Below, piece by piece: positions 8,217 through 18,209 of a stretch of 32,238 nucleotides of DNA. Each line of letters opens with the position of its first letter. Positions within the stretch are counted from its first letter, which is position 1. The notes beneath the pieces are model-generated. The model was given only the letters and a program-made list of their open reading frames with translations. It was not told the origin of the DNA and searched no databases. The DNA lies in assembly GCA_028707535.1 (NCBI GenBank), contig JAQWAU010000010.1, forward strand, positions 15,866-48,103. The letters are read 5' to 3'. The position numbers and the translations under genes are program-made. This stretch comes from Heliobacteriaceae bacterium (GTDB lineage: Bacteria; Bacillota; Desulfitobacteriia; Heliobacteriales; Heliobacteriaceae).

Positions 8217-8303
8217 ACTACACCCCCTCACATATATACAGGCTTCCCATCTTGAAGAAAGCCTCTAAAGACTATTCCCTAAAGTTTTGAGACACGCACA
8301 AGT

Positions 8304-8333
8304 ATTATAACCGAAGGCTAATCCTAAAATCAA
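8304..8333 (-). promoter_or_regulatory. Predicted sigma-A promoter of rpmH
   Basis: On the minus strand TTGATT (8333-8328), an 18-base spacer and a consensus TATAAT (8309-8304) point toward rpmH. The predicted leader of about 85 bases includes a hairpin with arms AGGCTT/AAGCCT (8240-8245 and 8259-8264), lacking a U-run and so not a terminator. Confidence 0.65.
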
Positions 8334-8503
8334 GAAATCCCGGACGGAACATAAACAATATTTGTCAAGTTTACCCTTGTGGATAACTCATCCACAAGTT
8401 AAAATGATAACGGGTATGCATGGCATCCCAGAAATGGGGGCCCAAAAATAGAACAATCCCCACCCTGCGGGATAGTTTGTTAATTTTTTTGTTGATGATC
8501 TTA

Positions 8504-8531
8504 CCTTCGACACCAGACGAAGGCTTTTTTT
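8504..8531 (+). terminator. Terminator-like hairpin upstream of dnaA
   Basis: CCTTCG (8504-8509) pairs with CGAAGG (8518-8523) around an eight-base loop and is followed by C and seven T residues. On the plus strand it would end transcripts entering from the oriC side or attenuate a long dnaA leader. Confidence 0.55.
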
Positions 8532-8661
8532 ACCCCTCAGGAAAGGCTGCTTACGGGAAAATGGGGATAACCGCTAAAACCAGATGTGGATAAATCCGAC
8601 CGACCAAGTGGCTGTAGGGAAAAAAGGCGTTCATAACTTCCATTACTTGGGGGTATAATTA

Positions 8662-9990
8662 ATGATGCTTTCAACCTTTGCTGATATTTGGCAAAAAACC
8701 CTGGATGTTCTCCGCCAGGAAATAAATCAGGCAAGTTTTGATACCTGGTTTAAAAACACCCGCCTGCTGGCCATTCAAAATGGTCAGGCAAAAATAAGCG
8801 TACCAAATGATCTGGCCCGTGACTGGCTGCAAACCAGATACAGCACTTTGATCAAAAATTGCCTTGCTTTGATTTTAGGCGAAACCGTAGACCTTATCTT
8901 TACCTCACCAGGCAAGGATAACCAACCTAATCTTGATCCCTCCCGCCGTTTCGGCGAATTTTCCGCCCCCCCTTTTTTGAACCCAAAATATACCTTTGAA
9001 ACGTTTGTTATCGGTAACTCCAATCGTTTTGCCCATGCAGCCTCCTTAGCTGTCGCCGAAGCGCCGGCCCAGGCCTATAACCCCCTATTCATTTACGGCG
9101 GTGTCGGCCTCGGCAAGACCCACCTGATGCACGCCATTGGGCATTTTGTCGTTGAACACGGTCCCCAAATGCGGGTACTTTACGTTACCTCCGAAAAATT
9201 TACCAATGAATTGATTAACTCGATCCGGGACGACAAGACGGTAGAATTCCGCAATCATTACCGGAATATTGACGTCCTTTTGGTTGATGATATTCAATTC
9301 CTGGCTGGTAAAGAGCGGACCCAGGAAGAGTTTTTTCACACCTTTAATACCCTCCATGAATCCAACAAACAGATTATTATCTCCTCCGACCGGCAGCCAA
9401 AAGAAATCCCAACTTTGGAAGACCGTTTACGCAGCCGTTTCGAATGGGGACTCATTACCGATATCAATCCCCCGGATTTCGAAACCCGGATCGCTATTTT
9501 ACGCAAAAAAGCCCAACTGGAAAACCTCACCGTTCCCAACGAAGTAATCGTTTCCATCGCCAATAAAGTCCAATCCAACATCCGGGAACTCGAAGGGGTG
9601 CTAAACCGGGTAGTCGCGTTTGCCGCTTTGGCCGACAAACCGATCACCCCGGAACTGGCGGAAGAGGCTTTACGTGACATTTACGCCGACCGCTTAAAAC
9701 CGATTACAGTCGATATAATCAAAGAGATAATCGCCGAACACTTCAATATCCGGGTTGATGATTTGAAATCGCGCAAGCGGAACCGGGACATTGCTTTTCC
9801 CCGTCAGATCGCGATGTACCTCTCCCGGGATATGCTTGATCTTTCCTTACCCAAAGTTGGCGCCGCCTTTGGGGGCCGGGATCATTCCACCGTTTTACAC
9901 GCCCAGGATAAAATCAAACGTCTCCTCGAAGATGATCAGCAATTTTCCATGACGGTACAAATACTCAAAGAAAAAATCCAACGGGCCTAA
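8662..9990 (+). CDS. dnaA: Chromosomal replication initiator protein DnaA
   Basis: DnaA is the AAA+ initiator that binds DnaA boxes, melts oriC and loads the helicase. At 442 residues it is normal for the family. Domain I is at residues 1-80 (FDTWFKNTRLL), with a short linker to about 107. Domain III carries Walker A GGVGLGKTH (146-154), Walker B LLVDDIQF (206-213) and the SRFEWGL arginine-finger region (about 258-264). Domain IV ends with the box-reading signature GGRDHSTVLHA (from 404). ATG codons lie at 8662 and 8665; GGGGG at 8649-8653 serves either, so the first is used. DnaA boxes on both sides suggest autoregulation together with origin function. Confidence 0.99.
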   Translation: MMLSTFADIWQKTLDVLRQEINQASFDTWFKNTRLLAIQNGQAKISVPNDLARDWLQTRYSTLIKNCLALILGETVDLIFTSPGKDNQPNLDPSRRFGEFSAPPFLNPKYTFETFVIGNSNRFAHAASLAVAEAPAQAYNPLFIYGGVGLGKTHLMHAIGHFVVEHGPQMRVLYVTSEKFTNELINSIRDDKTVEFRNHYRNIDVLLVDDIQFLAGKERTQEEFFHTFNTLHESNKQIIISSDRQPKEIPTLEDRLRSRFEWGLITDINPPDFETRIAILRKKAQLENLTVPNEVIVSIANKVQSNIRELEGVLNRVVAFAALADKPITPELAEEALRDIYADRLKPITVDIIKEIIAEHFNIRVDDLKSRKRNRDIAFPRQIAMYLSRDMLDLSLPKVGAAFGGRDHSTVLHAQDKIKRLLEDDQQFSMTVQILKEKIQRA

Positions 9991-10140
9991 AAGTTATCCC
10001 GGATTCTCCCCGGCAATATCCCAACCGCCAGCTCCTTTCCGGGGGCTGTTTTGCGCCGATTTTCCACACAATCCACCACCATTACTAGTCCTACTACTAT
10101 TTTTAAATAATAAGTTTAAAGAAAAGAGGGTTCGGTTTTT
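9991..10140. other. oriC, downstream part (dnaA-dnaN intergenic region) with likely unwinding element
   Basis: A near-consensus DnaA box, TTTTCCACA (one mismatch), lies at 10060-10068. About 30 bases later an A/T-rich stretch begins with CTACTACTATTTTTAAATAA (from about 10090). This order of box, TAC/TAG triplets and AT tract resembles the DnaA-trio and unwinding element described for Bacillus subtilis in the same interval. Function is inferred from this resemblance. Confidence 0.6.
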
Positions 10141-11256
10141 ATGGATTTTACCTGTACCCGGCAAGAATTGCTGGAAGCGGTAAACGCCGTTTCCCGAGCC
10201 GTTTCCTCCAAAGTTACCTTGCCGATTTTAAGTGGCATTTATCTCGAAACAACTGATGGTATTTTACGTCTGGTTGCTACGGATATGGAAATGGGTATCG
10301 AATATACCTTGCCGGTAAGTGTTGCTTTGCAAGGAGCAACGGTTGTTAATGCTCGAGTGTTCAATGAAATGGTGCGCCGGCTGCCGGATGGTCCGGTCAA
10401 TTTTGTGGTTGCAGCCGAAACAGCAGTGTTAAAAGTACGTTACCAGCGGTCTGAAGTGACCTTGAACACCATGAACCCAGCGGAATTTCCGTTGCTGCCC
10501 ACAATTTTGGATGGTGACCGGTTCTGTCTTACCCAAGCTCAATTTAAAGAAATGACCCGCTTGGTTTGTTTTGCGGCGGCAATCGATGAAAGCCGGCCGT
10601 GGTTTGCCGGGGTGTTCTGTGACATTTCCCCGACAGGGGTAAACTGGGTGGCAACCGATACCCACCGTTTAGCTTTATTGACTACCGAATTACCCCCGGA
10701 AAGTACGGTAAGTGAACGCCAGGTGATCCTCAGCGCTAAGATTTTGGCCGATGTAGCCAGATTGTTACCTGGGGAAGATCTTCCTGTTCAGATCACTTTT
10801 ACCCAATCCCAGGCCTTGTTGGAGACAGGTTACTTGCGGGTAATTCTCCGGATTATTCAAGGACAATACCCGAAATATCAACAGGTAATTCCCCGGGAAC
10901 ATAAAGGCCGGTTAACTATTGCCACCAAAAATTTGAGTGAAGCGGTAGACCGCGCAGCCCTGGCCGCTTTGGGCAAGGAAGGTTCCAATATTATTAAATT
11001 GAATGTAGAAAACGATTCCCTGACCATCCGGGCCAATTCTCCGGAAGTAGGTCAGATTTACGAAGAAGTCATTGCCAATATTGAAGGGGAAACGGTGCCG
11101 ATTGCCTTTAATTACCGGTATTTGCAAGATGCCTTAAAAGTCATCGGTACTGAAGAAATTCACCTGGATTTATCAGCCACCCTTTTGCCGGGTGTTTTAC
11201 GGGGGGTCGGGGAAGAACGCTACCTCTACCTGATTGTGCCGATTCGCACCGGTTAG
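10141..11256 (+). CDS. dnaN: DNA polymerase III subunit beta (sliding clamp)
   Basis: The beta clamp is a ring-shaped dimer that tethers DNA polymerase III and other factors to DNA. The 371 residues begin MDFTCTRQELLEAVNAVSRAVSSKVTLPILSG in pieces typical of the family, with three repeated clamp folds of about 120 residues. The C-terminus ends LYLIVPIRTG, close to the usual VMPxR end that forms part of the client-binding pocket. ATG 10141 follows GAGGG by a somewhat long spacing. Only nine bases separate it from recF. The S4-domain gene yaaA, which lies between dnaN and recF in Bacillus, is absent. Confidence 0.98.
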   Translation: MDFTCTRQELLEAVNAVSRAVSSKVTLPILSGIYLETTDGILRLVATDMEMGIEYTLPVSVALQGATVVNARVFNEMVRRLPDGPVNFVVAAETAVLKVRYQRSEVTLNTMNPAEFPLLPTILDGDRFCLTQAQFKEMTRLVCFAAAIDESRPWFAGVFCDISPTGVNWVATDTHRLALLTTELPPESTVSERQVILSAKILADVARLLPGEDLPVQITFTQSQALLETGYLRVILRIIQGQYPKYQQVIPREHKGRLTIATKNLSEAVDRAALAALGKEGSNIIKLNVENDSLTIRANSPEVGQIYEEVIANIEGETVPIAFNYRYLQDALKVIGTEEIHLDLSATLLPGVLRGVGEERYLYLIVPIRTG

Positions 11257-11265
11257 TCGATAAAG

Positions 11266-12384
11266 ATGGAAATTCGGCAGCTGGAACTAACCCACTTTCG
11301 TAATTACCAAAAGTTAGTAATGGAGTTTCAGGCCGGGGTAAATATTTTGATTGGAAGAAACGGCCAAGGAAAAACCAACCTTTTGGAAGCAATTACCCTG
11401 TTAAGTGGTAGTGGTTCCCTCCGTGATGCTCGTGATCCGGAAATGCTGCAATGGGAAACAGAATTTTACCGGATCAAAGCAGGGGGCCATAATAAGCACC
11501 GGTCCTTTGGGATTGAAATTTGTTATTCCCGAGTTGCCCCAAAAACGTCCCGGATTAACGGCATACCTTTATCGCGGCTAAGTGAACTGGCTTTGACGGT
11601 AAACACGGTTGTTTTTTCACCGGAGGATCTTGCTTTGGTCAAAGGCCCACCCGTGCAAAGAAGGCGTTTTTTGGACCGGGAAATTTGTCAGGCCAGCCCT
11701 GTTTACGCTAAAGTGTTAAGCCGCTACCATAAGGTTATGCTCCAACGAAACGCGGTATTGCGTCGGATTAAAGAAGGGGTTGGCGGCGTAAAAGAGTTAG
11801 ATCCTTGGGATGAACAACTGGCGCCCCTGGCAGCCGCGGTATTAACCCGGCGGTTGACGGCCATAGGGGTGATTGCGCGGCATGCCCGGCAAATATACCG
11901 GGAATTAAGTGCGGGCAGTGAAGAGCTGGAAGTTACTTACCAGTCTTCCTTTCTCTTGCCCCCGGAACCTGAACGGTGGCCGGAGGTGATCAAGGAGCAA
12001 TTGGACCTTCACCGTTCAGCGGAAATTGCCCGGCAGGTTACCTTACGGGGGCCGCATCGGGATGATTTGCAGCTTTATTTGGATGGCCGGCCGGCCAAAA
12101 TCTTCGCTTCCCAAGGGCAACAGCGGACCGTAGCTTTGGCCCTTAAGTTGGCGGAAATTGCTTTTGTGCGGCAGTATCGGGAAGAATCCCCTTTGGTTTT
12201 GTTGGATGACGTGTTTAGTGAACTTGATCCCGGGCGGGGAGAACAATTGCTTAATTTTCTGCGCCATTCGTCCGCACAGTTGTTCATTTCTACCACCCAC
12301 CCGTTGGGTTTCTTAGCCCATTTGGCTGGAGAAGTGGGCATTTTTCGGGTTGAAGCCGGCCAGGTGTACCAATGGGAAGGATAG
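11266..12384 (+). CDS. recF: DNA replication and repair protein RecF
   Basis: RecF is an SMC-like ATPase that helps load RecA at gapped DNA together with RecO and RecR. The 372 residues show Walker A GRNGQGKT (30-37), the ABC-type signature SQGQQRTVALALKLAE and Walker B PLVLLDDVFSELD, followed by ISTTHPLG. The start is ATG 11266, nine bases after the dnaN stop. An overlapping position with dnaN and remB makes a compact transcription unit. Its length and motif set are ordinary for Firmicutes. Confidence 0.98.
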   Translation: MEIRQLELTHFRNYQKLVMEFQAGVNILIGRNGQGKTNLLEAITLLSGSGSLRDARDPEMLQWETEFYRIKAGGHNKHRSFGIEICYSRVAPKTSRINGIPLSRLSELALTVNTVVFSPEDLALVKGPPVQRRRFLDREICQASPVYAKVLSRYHKVMLQRNAVLRRIKEGVGGVKELDPWDEQLAPLAAAVLTRRLTAIGVIARHARQIYRELSAGSEELEVTYQSSFLLPPEPERWPEVIKEQLDLHRSAEIARQVTLRGPHRDDLQLYLDGRPAKIFASQGQQRTVALALKLAEIAFVRQYREESPLVLLDDVFSELDPGRGEQLLNFLRHSSAQLFISTTHPLGFLAHLAGEVGIFRVEAGQVYQWEG

Positions 12385-12400
12385 GAGGTTTGCAAGTAGC

Positions 12401-12649
12401 ATGTACCTGCATCTTGGGGATGAAGTGGTTATACCGACCACAGAGATAATTGCAATTGTGGCCTGGTCGGCCCCTGCCCAAGCAGCCGCTACCCGGGCCT
12501 TGGTATTTGCCGCCCGGGAAAAAGGTTATTTGCGCCGAATTGCTCCGAAAGGAAAGGAAAAAGCGGTGGTTGTTAGCCGGAATAATGTCTATTTATCCCC
12601 GATTTCCGCTTTAACCCTGATGAAACGGGCCAATAATATCAAATATTAG
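12401..12649 (+). CDS. remB: Extracellular matrix regulator RemB (DUF370)
   Basis: This 82-residue protein matches RemB (YaaB of Bacillus), the DUF370 paralogue of the biofilm matrix regulator RemA, and lies at the conserved position between recF and gyrB. It starts MYLHLGDEVVIPTTEIIAI and contains the conserved KAVVVSRNNVYLSPISALTLMKR block, given here in part. The ATG at 12401 is chosen for its AGGAGG 12 bases upstream and because the family begins at MYLHLG; a longer frame from 12350 overlaps recF and has no support. RemA-type proteins bind DNA as ring-like oligomers. The specific role of RemB here is inferred. Confidence 0.92.
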   Translation: MYLHLGDEVVIPTTEIIAIVAWSAPAQAAATRALVFAAREKGYLRRIAPKGKEKAVVVSRNNVYLSPISALTLMKRANNIKY

Positions 12650-12655
12650 CGAAAT

Positions 12656-14657
<2,002 letters not shown>

Positions 14658-14681
14658 GCTGCAGTGAAGGAGAAAGGCAAA

Positions 14682-15014
14682 ATGGCCCAGATTTTCCGGT
14701 CGATTGACCATATCGACGGCTACTATGCGTTACCCCAGTATGAAATTCGCGATAATTTTATATACCGGGCGATCTCCAATTTGCGTGGCTATACGGAATT
14801 ACCCCAATACGAAATTAGGGGTAATCTGATCTACCGAACGGAAGACCATTTAGACGGCGTCGCGGAAGAACCCCAGTACGAAATTCGCGAGTCGCAAATT
14901 TTTCGTACTCCAACCCATGTTGACGGGTACCTGGAAGCCGCCCAGTACGAAATTGACACCCTGGAACCGCTGACGATTAAAAAACCGAAAGATTCCTCGC
15001 TACGCTCGGAATGA
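14682..15014 (+). CDS. Small four-repeat protein between gyrB and gyrA (beta-flower-like)
   Basis: The 110-residue protein consists of four tandem 23-residue repeats starting at residue 3. Each follows the pattern I(F/Y)R-x4-(L/I/V)xGYxELPQYEIRxN, and the QYEI block is identical in all four. About 15 residues rich in Lys and Ser follow. ATG 14682 is selected over an in-frame GTG 18 bases upstream because GAAGGAGA lies nine bases before it. No signal peptide, cysteine or membrane segment is seen. Four equal units suggest a closed, fourfold symmetric all-beta fold; the pattern fits the family I recall being named 4-fold beta flower, but I could not search. It is 24 bases after gyrB and 62 before gyrA. 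No function is known from the sequence. Confidence 0.85.
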   Translation: MAQIFRSIDHIDGYYALPQYEIRDNFIYRAISNLRGYTELPQYEIRGNLIYRTEDHLDGVAEEPQYEIRESQIFRTPTHVDGYLEAAQYEIDTLEPLTIKKPKDSSLRSE

Positions 15015-15076
15015 TGCCGGATGTAACGTTATAATAGAGAACAGGAAGATTTTACTGGCTTGGAGTGAACACTTTG

Positions 15077-17512
15077 ATGACGGAATTGGTCGGGAAAGTA
15101 GTGCCGATTAAGATCGAGGAAGAAATGAAAAAATCTTTTCTCGATTATTCAATGAGCGTGATCGTTTCGCGGGCCCTCCCGGATGTGCGCGATGGCTTAA
15201 AGCCGGTGCACCGCCGGATCGTTTATACGCTGCACGAAACCGGCCGGACACCGGAAAAACCATACAGTAAGTCAGCCGGACTGGTCGGTGACGTGATGGG
15301 ACGTTACCATCCCCACGGTGACTCGGCCATTTATGATGCGATTGTCCGGCTCGTGCAAAACTTTGCGTCCCGGTATCCCTTGGTTGACGGTCACGGTAAC
15401 TTCGGTTCCATTGATGGGGACTCGGCAGCAGCGATGCGTTACACTGAACTGCGCATGGCTCAGATTACTACCCATATTTTAGCAGACATCGAAAAAGACA
15501 CCGTTGAATTCAAGCCGAATTACGACGAAAAAAGGCAGGAGCCGGTGGTATTGCCGGCCCGGGTGCCTAATTTATTGATTAACGGTTCGTCCGGAATTGC
15601 CGTTGGCATGGCGACCAATATTCCCCCCCATAACCTGGGGGAAGTGATCGATGGCGTGATCATGTTGATCGATAATCCTGATGCCGGTTCAGAGGAACTG
15701 ATGACGGTAATCAAGGGCCCCGATTTTCCCACCGGTGGTTTACTTATGGGGCGGGAGGCGATCCGCCAGACCTATTTAGGTGGCCGGGGTTCCATGGTTG
15801 TCCGGGCAAAGACCCGAATCGAAAAAATGAACGGCAACAAAACCCGGATTTTAGTCAATGAAATCCCTTACCAAGTAAACAAATCCCGTTTACTGGAGCG
15901 GATCGCCGACTTGGTCCGGGATAAAAAAATTGATGGGATCACCGATTTGCGGGACGAGTCAGACCGTAAAGGCATGGAAATCGTCATCGAACTCCGGCGG
16001 GATGCCAATCCCCAAGTGGTCCTGAACCAGCTTTATAAACACACCCAATTACAGGATACCTTTGGCGCCATCATGTTGGCCCTTGTTGATGGAGTGCCCC
16101 GGGTGCTTAATCTCCGGGACATCATTTATTATTATCTGGAGCACCAAAAAGAGATCATTGTCCGGCGGACCAGATATGACCTGCAAAAAGCGGAGGACCG
16201 GGCCCACATTTTAGAAGGCCTGCGGATTGCGATTGATAATATTGACCGGATTATCGAGATTATCCGTTCTTCGGCAACAGAAAGTGAAGCCCGGCCTCGG
16301 TTGATGACTGAGTTTTCCCTTAGCCAAAAACAAGCCCAAGCAATTTTGGAGATGCGTCTAAAAAGATTGGCCGGGCTGGAACGGGAAAAAATCGAGGCAG
16401 AATACCAGGAACTGCTAACGAATATCGCCTATTTTAAAGCAGTACTGAATTCGGAGAAAATGGTCTTGGATATTATTAAAAAAGAGATTACCGAGATTAA
16501 AAATAAATATGCCGACCCCCGGCGAACGGAAATTACCACCACCGCCGCTGATATGGAAATTGAAGATTTGATTGCCGAAGAAGACACGGTAATTACCATC
16601 ACCCACAACGGCTATATCAAAAGAATACCGGTGAATACCTACCGGGCCCAGCGGCGAGGAGGCAAAGGGGTTACCGGGATGGGAACAAAAGAGAACGACT
16701 TTGTTGAACACCTCTTTGTGACCACAACCCACCACAATCTCTTGTTTTTTACCAACCGGGGTAAGGTATACCGGTTAAAGGCTTATGAGGTGCCGGAGGC
16801 TTCCCGGACGGCGAAGGGGACGGCAATTGTTAACTTGCTGGCGATTACGGGTGACGAAAAAGTAAATGCCTTTATTCCGATCAAAGAGTTTTCTCCACAC
16901 CAGTATCTGTTTATGGCCACCCGGCAAGGAGTCGTCAAAAAGACGGCCTTACAGCATTACAATACTTCCCGCCGGGACGGCATTATTGCTATTAATCTGG
17001 ATGATGGCGACGAGTTGATCGGGGTTAAACTAACCGATGGGGACCAGGATATTTTATTGGTTACCCGTTACGGTCAGATCATCCGGTTCAATGAAAATGC
17101 GGCCCGGGCAATGGGTAGGGTAACCCGGGGGGTCAAAGGGATCGATTTGGCCCGCAATGACTTTGTGGTAGCGATGGAAGTAGCCCAGGATGAGGCTAAC
17201 TTACTCATGATTACCGATGACGGGATGGGCAAACAGACTCCTTTGCACGAATACCGGCCGCAACACCGGGGCGGTAAAGGCTCGATGGGGATGCGGTTGA
17301 CGCAAAAAACCGGCTTGGTTGCGGGGATTAAAGTTGTCCGGCTTGGTGATGAATTAATGGTTATATCCGCAGAAGGAGTCCTTATTCGTTTGAATGTGGA
17401 TGAAATCAGTACGCTTGGCCGGGTTACCCAAGGGGTGCACATTATGAGAATGGACCCGCGCGACAAAGTGGTAGCCGTAGGCCGGGTGGTAATGACGGAA
17501 GAGGATGATTAA
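15077..17512 (+). CDS. gyrA: DNA gyrase subunit A
   Basis: GyrA carries the DNA cleavage-religation and DNA-wrapping domains of gyrase. ATG 15077 gives 811 residues and exactly the standard numbering: Ser83 and Asp87 of the quinolone-resistance region ([10 protein letters not shown]) are wild type, and the catalytic Tyr122 is in [12 protein letters not shown] 12 bases upstream overlaps the Shine-Dalgarno GGAG at 15062 and is rejected. The GyrA box QRRGGKG, needed for DNA wrapping, marks this as gyrase and not topoisomerase IV. Five further blade-like repeats follow, one with [11 protein letters not shown]. Acidic residues close the protein (TEEDD). Confidence 0.98.
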   Translation: MTELVGKVVPIKIEEEMKKSFLDYSMSVIVSRALPDVRDGLKPVHRRIVYTLHETGRTPEKPYSKSAGLVGDVMGRYHPHGDSAIYDAIVRLVQNFASRYPLVDGHGNFGSIDGDSAAAMRYTELRMAQITTHILADIEKDTVEFKPNYDEKRQEPVVLPARVPNLLINGSSGIAVGMATNIPPHNLGEVIDGVIMLIDNPDAGSEELMTVIKGPDFPTGGLLMGREAIRQTYLGGRGSMVVRAKTRIEKMNGNKTRILVNEIPYQVNKSRLLERIADLVRDKKIDGITDLRDESDRKGMEIVIELRRDANPQVVLNQLYKHTQLQDTFGAIMLALVDGVPRVLNLRDIIYYYLEHQKEIIVRRTRYDLQKAEDRAHILEGLRIAIDNIDRIIEIIRSSATESEARPRLMTEFSLSQKQAQAILEMRLKRLAGLEREKIEAEYQELLTNIAYFKAVLNSEKMVLDIIKKEITEIKNKYADPRRTEITTTAADMEIEDLIAEEDTVITITHNGYIKRIPVNTYRAQRRGGKGVTGMGTKENDFVEHLFVTTTHHNLLFFTNRGKVYRLKAYEVPEASRTAKGTAIVNLLAITGDEKVNAFIPIKEFSPHQYLFMATRQGVVKKTALQHYNTSRRDGIIAINLDDGDELIGVKLTDGDQDILLVTRYGQIIRFNENAARAMGRVTRGVKGIDLARNDFVVAMEVAQDEANLLMITDDGMGKQTPLHEYRPQHRGGKGSMGMRLTQKTGLVAGIKVVRLGDELMVISAEGVLIRLNVDEISTLGRVTQGVHIMRMDPRDKVVAVGRVVMTEEDD

Positions 17513-17515
17513 GCC

Positions 17516-18085
17516 GTGCGGAAGGCTGACCAAATATTCCGGGGAGCAATTGATGTTTTTGCCGAAAAGGGTTTCGACCGGGCGACAATGGATGAAGTAG
17601 CGGAACGGGCCGGGGTGGCGAAAGGCACATTATATTATTATTTCAAGGGCAAGGAAGACCTGATTAGTTTTTTAATGGAAGAAGGCATCCAGCAGCTGAT
17701 TTCCCGGATTAAGGCCCGGAGTGGTAAAGCACAGGATCCGTTGGACCAGCTCCGGCAAGCCATCTATACCTTGGTCTGTTTTTTTGACGAGAATCAGGAT
17801 TTCTGCAAACTCTTGTTAAAGGGAATCTGGTCGAATGCCGACCGGGAAAAACAATTCCGCCAAAGCTTATACCGGTTCTACGAGCAACTACGGCCAATCC
17901 TGGTTGCCGGGATTGAGGCGAAAGCTTTCCGGCCGGTGCCGGTGGACTGGGCGGTTGTCGCCTTGTTCGGCTTAACTACGATTGTTTCTTTACGGGTAAT
18001 TTTGAACGGCAACCGGATTAACCGGCAGGAACTGGCTGATTACCTGTTTGACCAGTTTGTCGACGGGGTGCGGAATCGCCCCTGA
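17516..18085 (+). CDS. TetR/AcrR family transcriptional regulator
   Basis: A 189-residue repressor of TetR type begins three bases after the gyrA stop with GTG at 17516, with GAGGATG as a possible ribosome-binding site. The N-terminal 55 residues form the helix-turn-helix DNA-binding domain (DVFAEKGFDRATMDEVAERAGVAKGTLYYYF, quoted in part as TMDEVAERAGVAKGTLYYYF). The C-terminal ligand-binding and dimerisation part is not recognisable. It is likely the regulator of the export operon that follows, because a perfect palindrome with 8-bp arms overlaps the start site of that operon. Its ligand is unknown. Co-directional placement directly after gyrA suggests it may be read through from gyrA. Confidence 0.92.
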   Translation: MRKADQIFRGAIDVFAEKGFDRATMDEVAERAGVAKGTLYYYFKGKEDLISFLMEEGIQQLISRIKARSGKAQDPLDQLRQAIYTLVCFFDENQDFCKLLLKGIWSNADREKQFRQSLYRFYEQLRPILVAGIEAKAFRPVPVDWAVVALFGLTTIVSLRVILNGNRINRQELADYLFDQFVDGVRNRP

Positions 18086-18138
18086 TCAAACCGGAAAATA
18101 AGATTCAAGAAAATGCCTGGCTTTATAGTTTAGGCGTT

Positions 18139-18167
18139 TTGTTTTTACTAAAAGATGATGCTATAAT
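18139..18167 (+). promoter_or_regulatory. Predicted promoter of the HlyD-ABC export operon
   Basis: TTGTTT (18139-18144), a 17-base spacer and consensus TATAAT (18162-18167) place the transcription start near 18174, directly at the left end of the palindromic operator. Confidence 0.75.
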
Positions 18168-18174
18168 CATAACT

Positions 18175-18192
18175 ATACTGACCAGTCAGTAT
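18175..18192. promoter_or_regulatory. Probable TetR operator
   Basis: ATACTGACCAGTCAGTAT has perfect 8-bp arms around a two-base centre. It begins seven bases after the -10 box, so a bound repressor would cover the transcription start. TGACNNGTCA cores of this kind are typical of TetR-family operators; the likely ligand is the TetR protein encoded just upstream. Confidence 0.8.
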
Positions 18193-18209
18193 TGAAACGG
18201 GGTGGGTGG

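Larger units (their letters stand above)
8217..8661. other. oriC: oriC, upstream part (rpmH-dnaA intergenic region)
   Basis: The DnaA box TGTGGATAA (inverse of TTATCCACA) occurs exactly at 8378-8386 and 8585-8593. A one-mismatch copy, TGGGGATAA, lies at 8562-8570. The first box is half of an inverted repeat with 9-bp arms, CTTGTGGAT (8376-8384) and ATCCACAAG (8390-8398), giving two head-to-head boxes over a five-base centre. AT-rich DNA lies at about 8471-8500. The region is also the switch point between minus-strand and plus-strand genes, as expected for a bidirectional origin. No gene was found in it. Confidence 0.88.

Noticed and set aside
8630-8659. TATAAT just before the dnaA ATG as a promoter
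   Set aside because: It ends three bases before the start codon, which would make the message leaderless, and no -35 matches. A start further upstream is more likely.
15317-15343. Quinolone-resistance change in gyrA
   Set aside because: Ser83 and Asp87 are both present, so the region is wild type.
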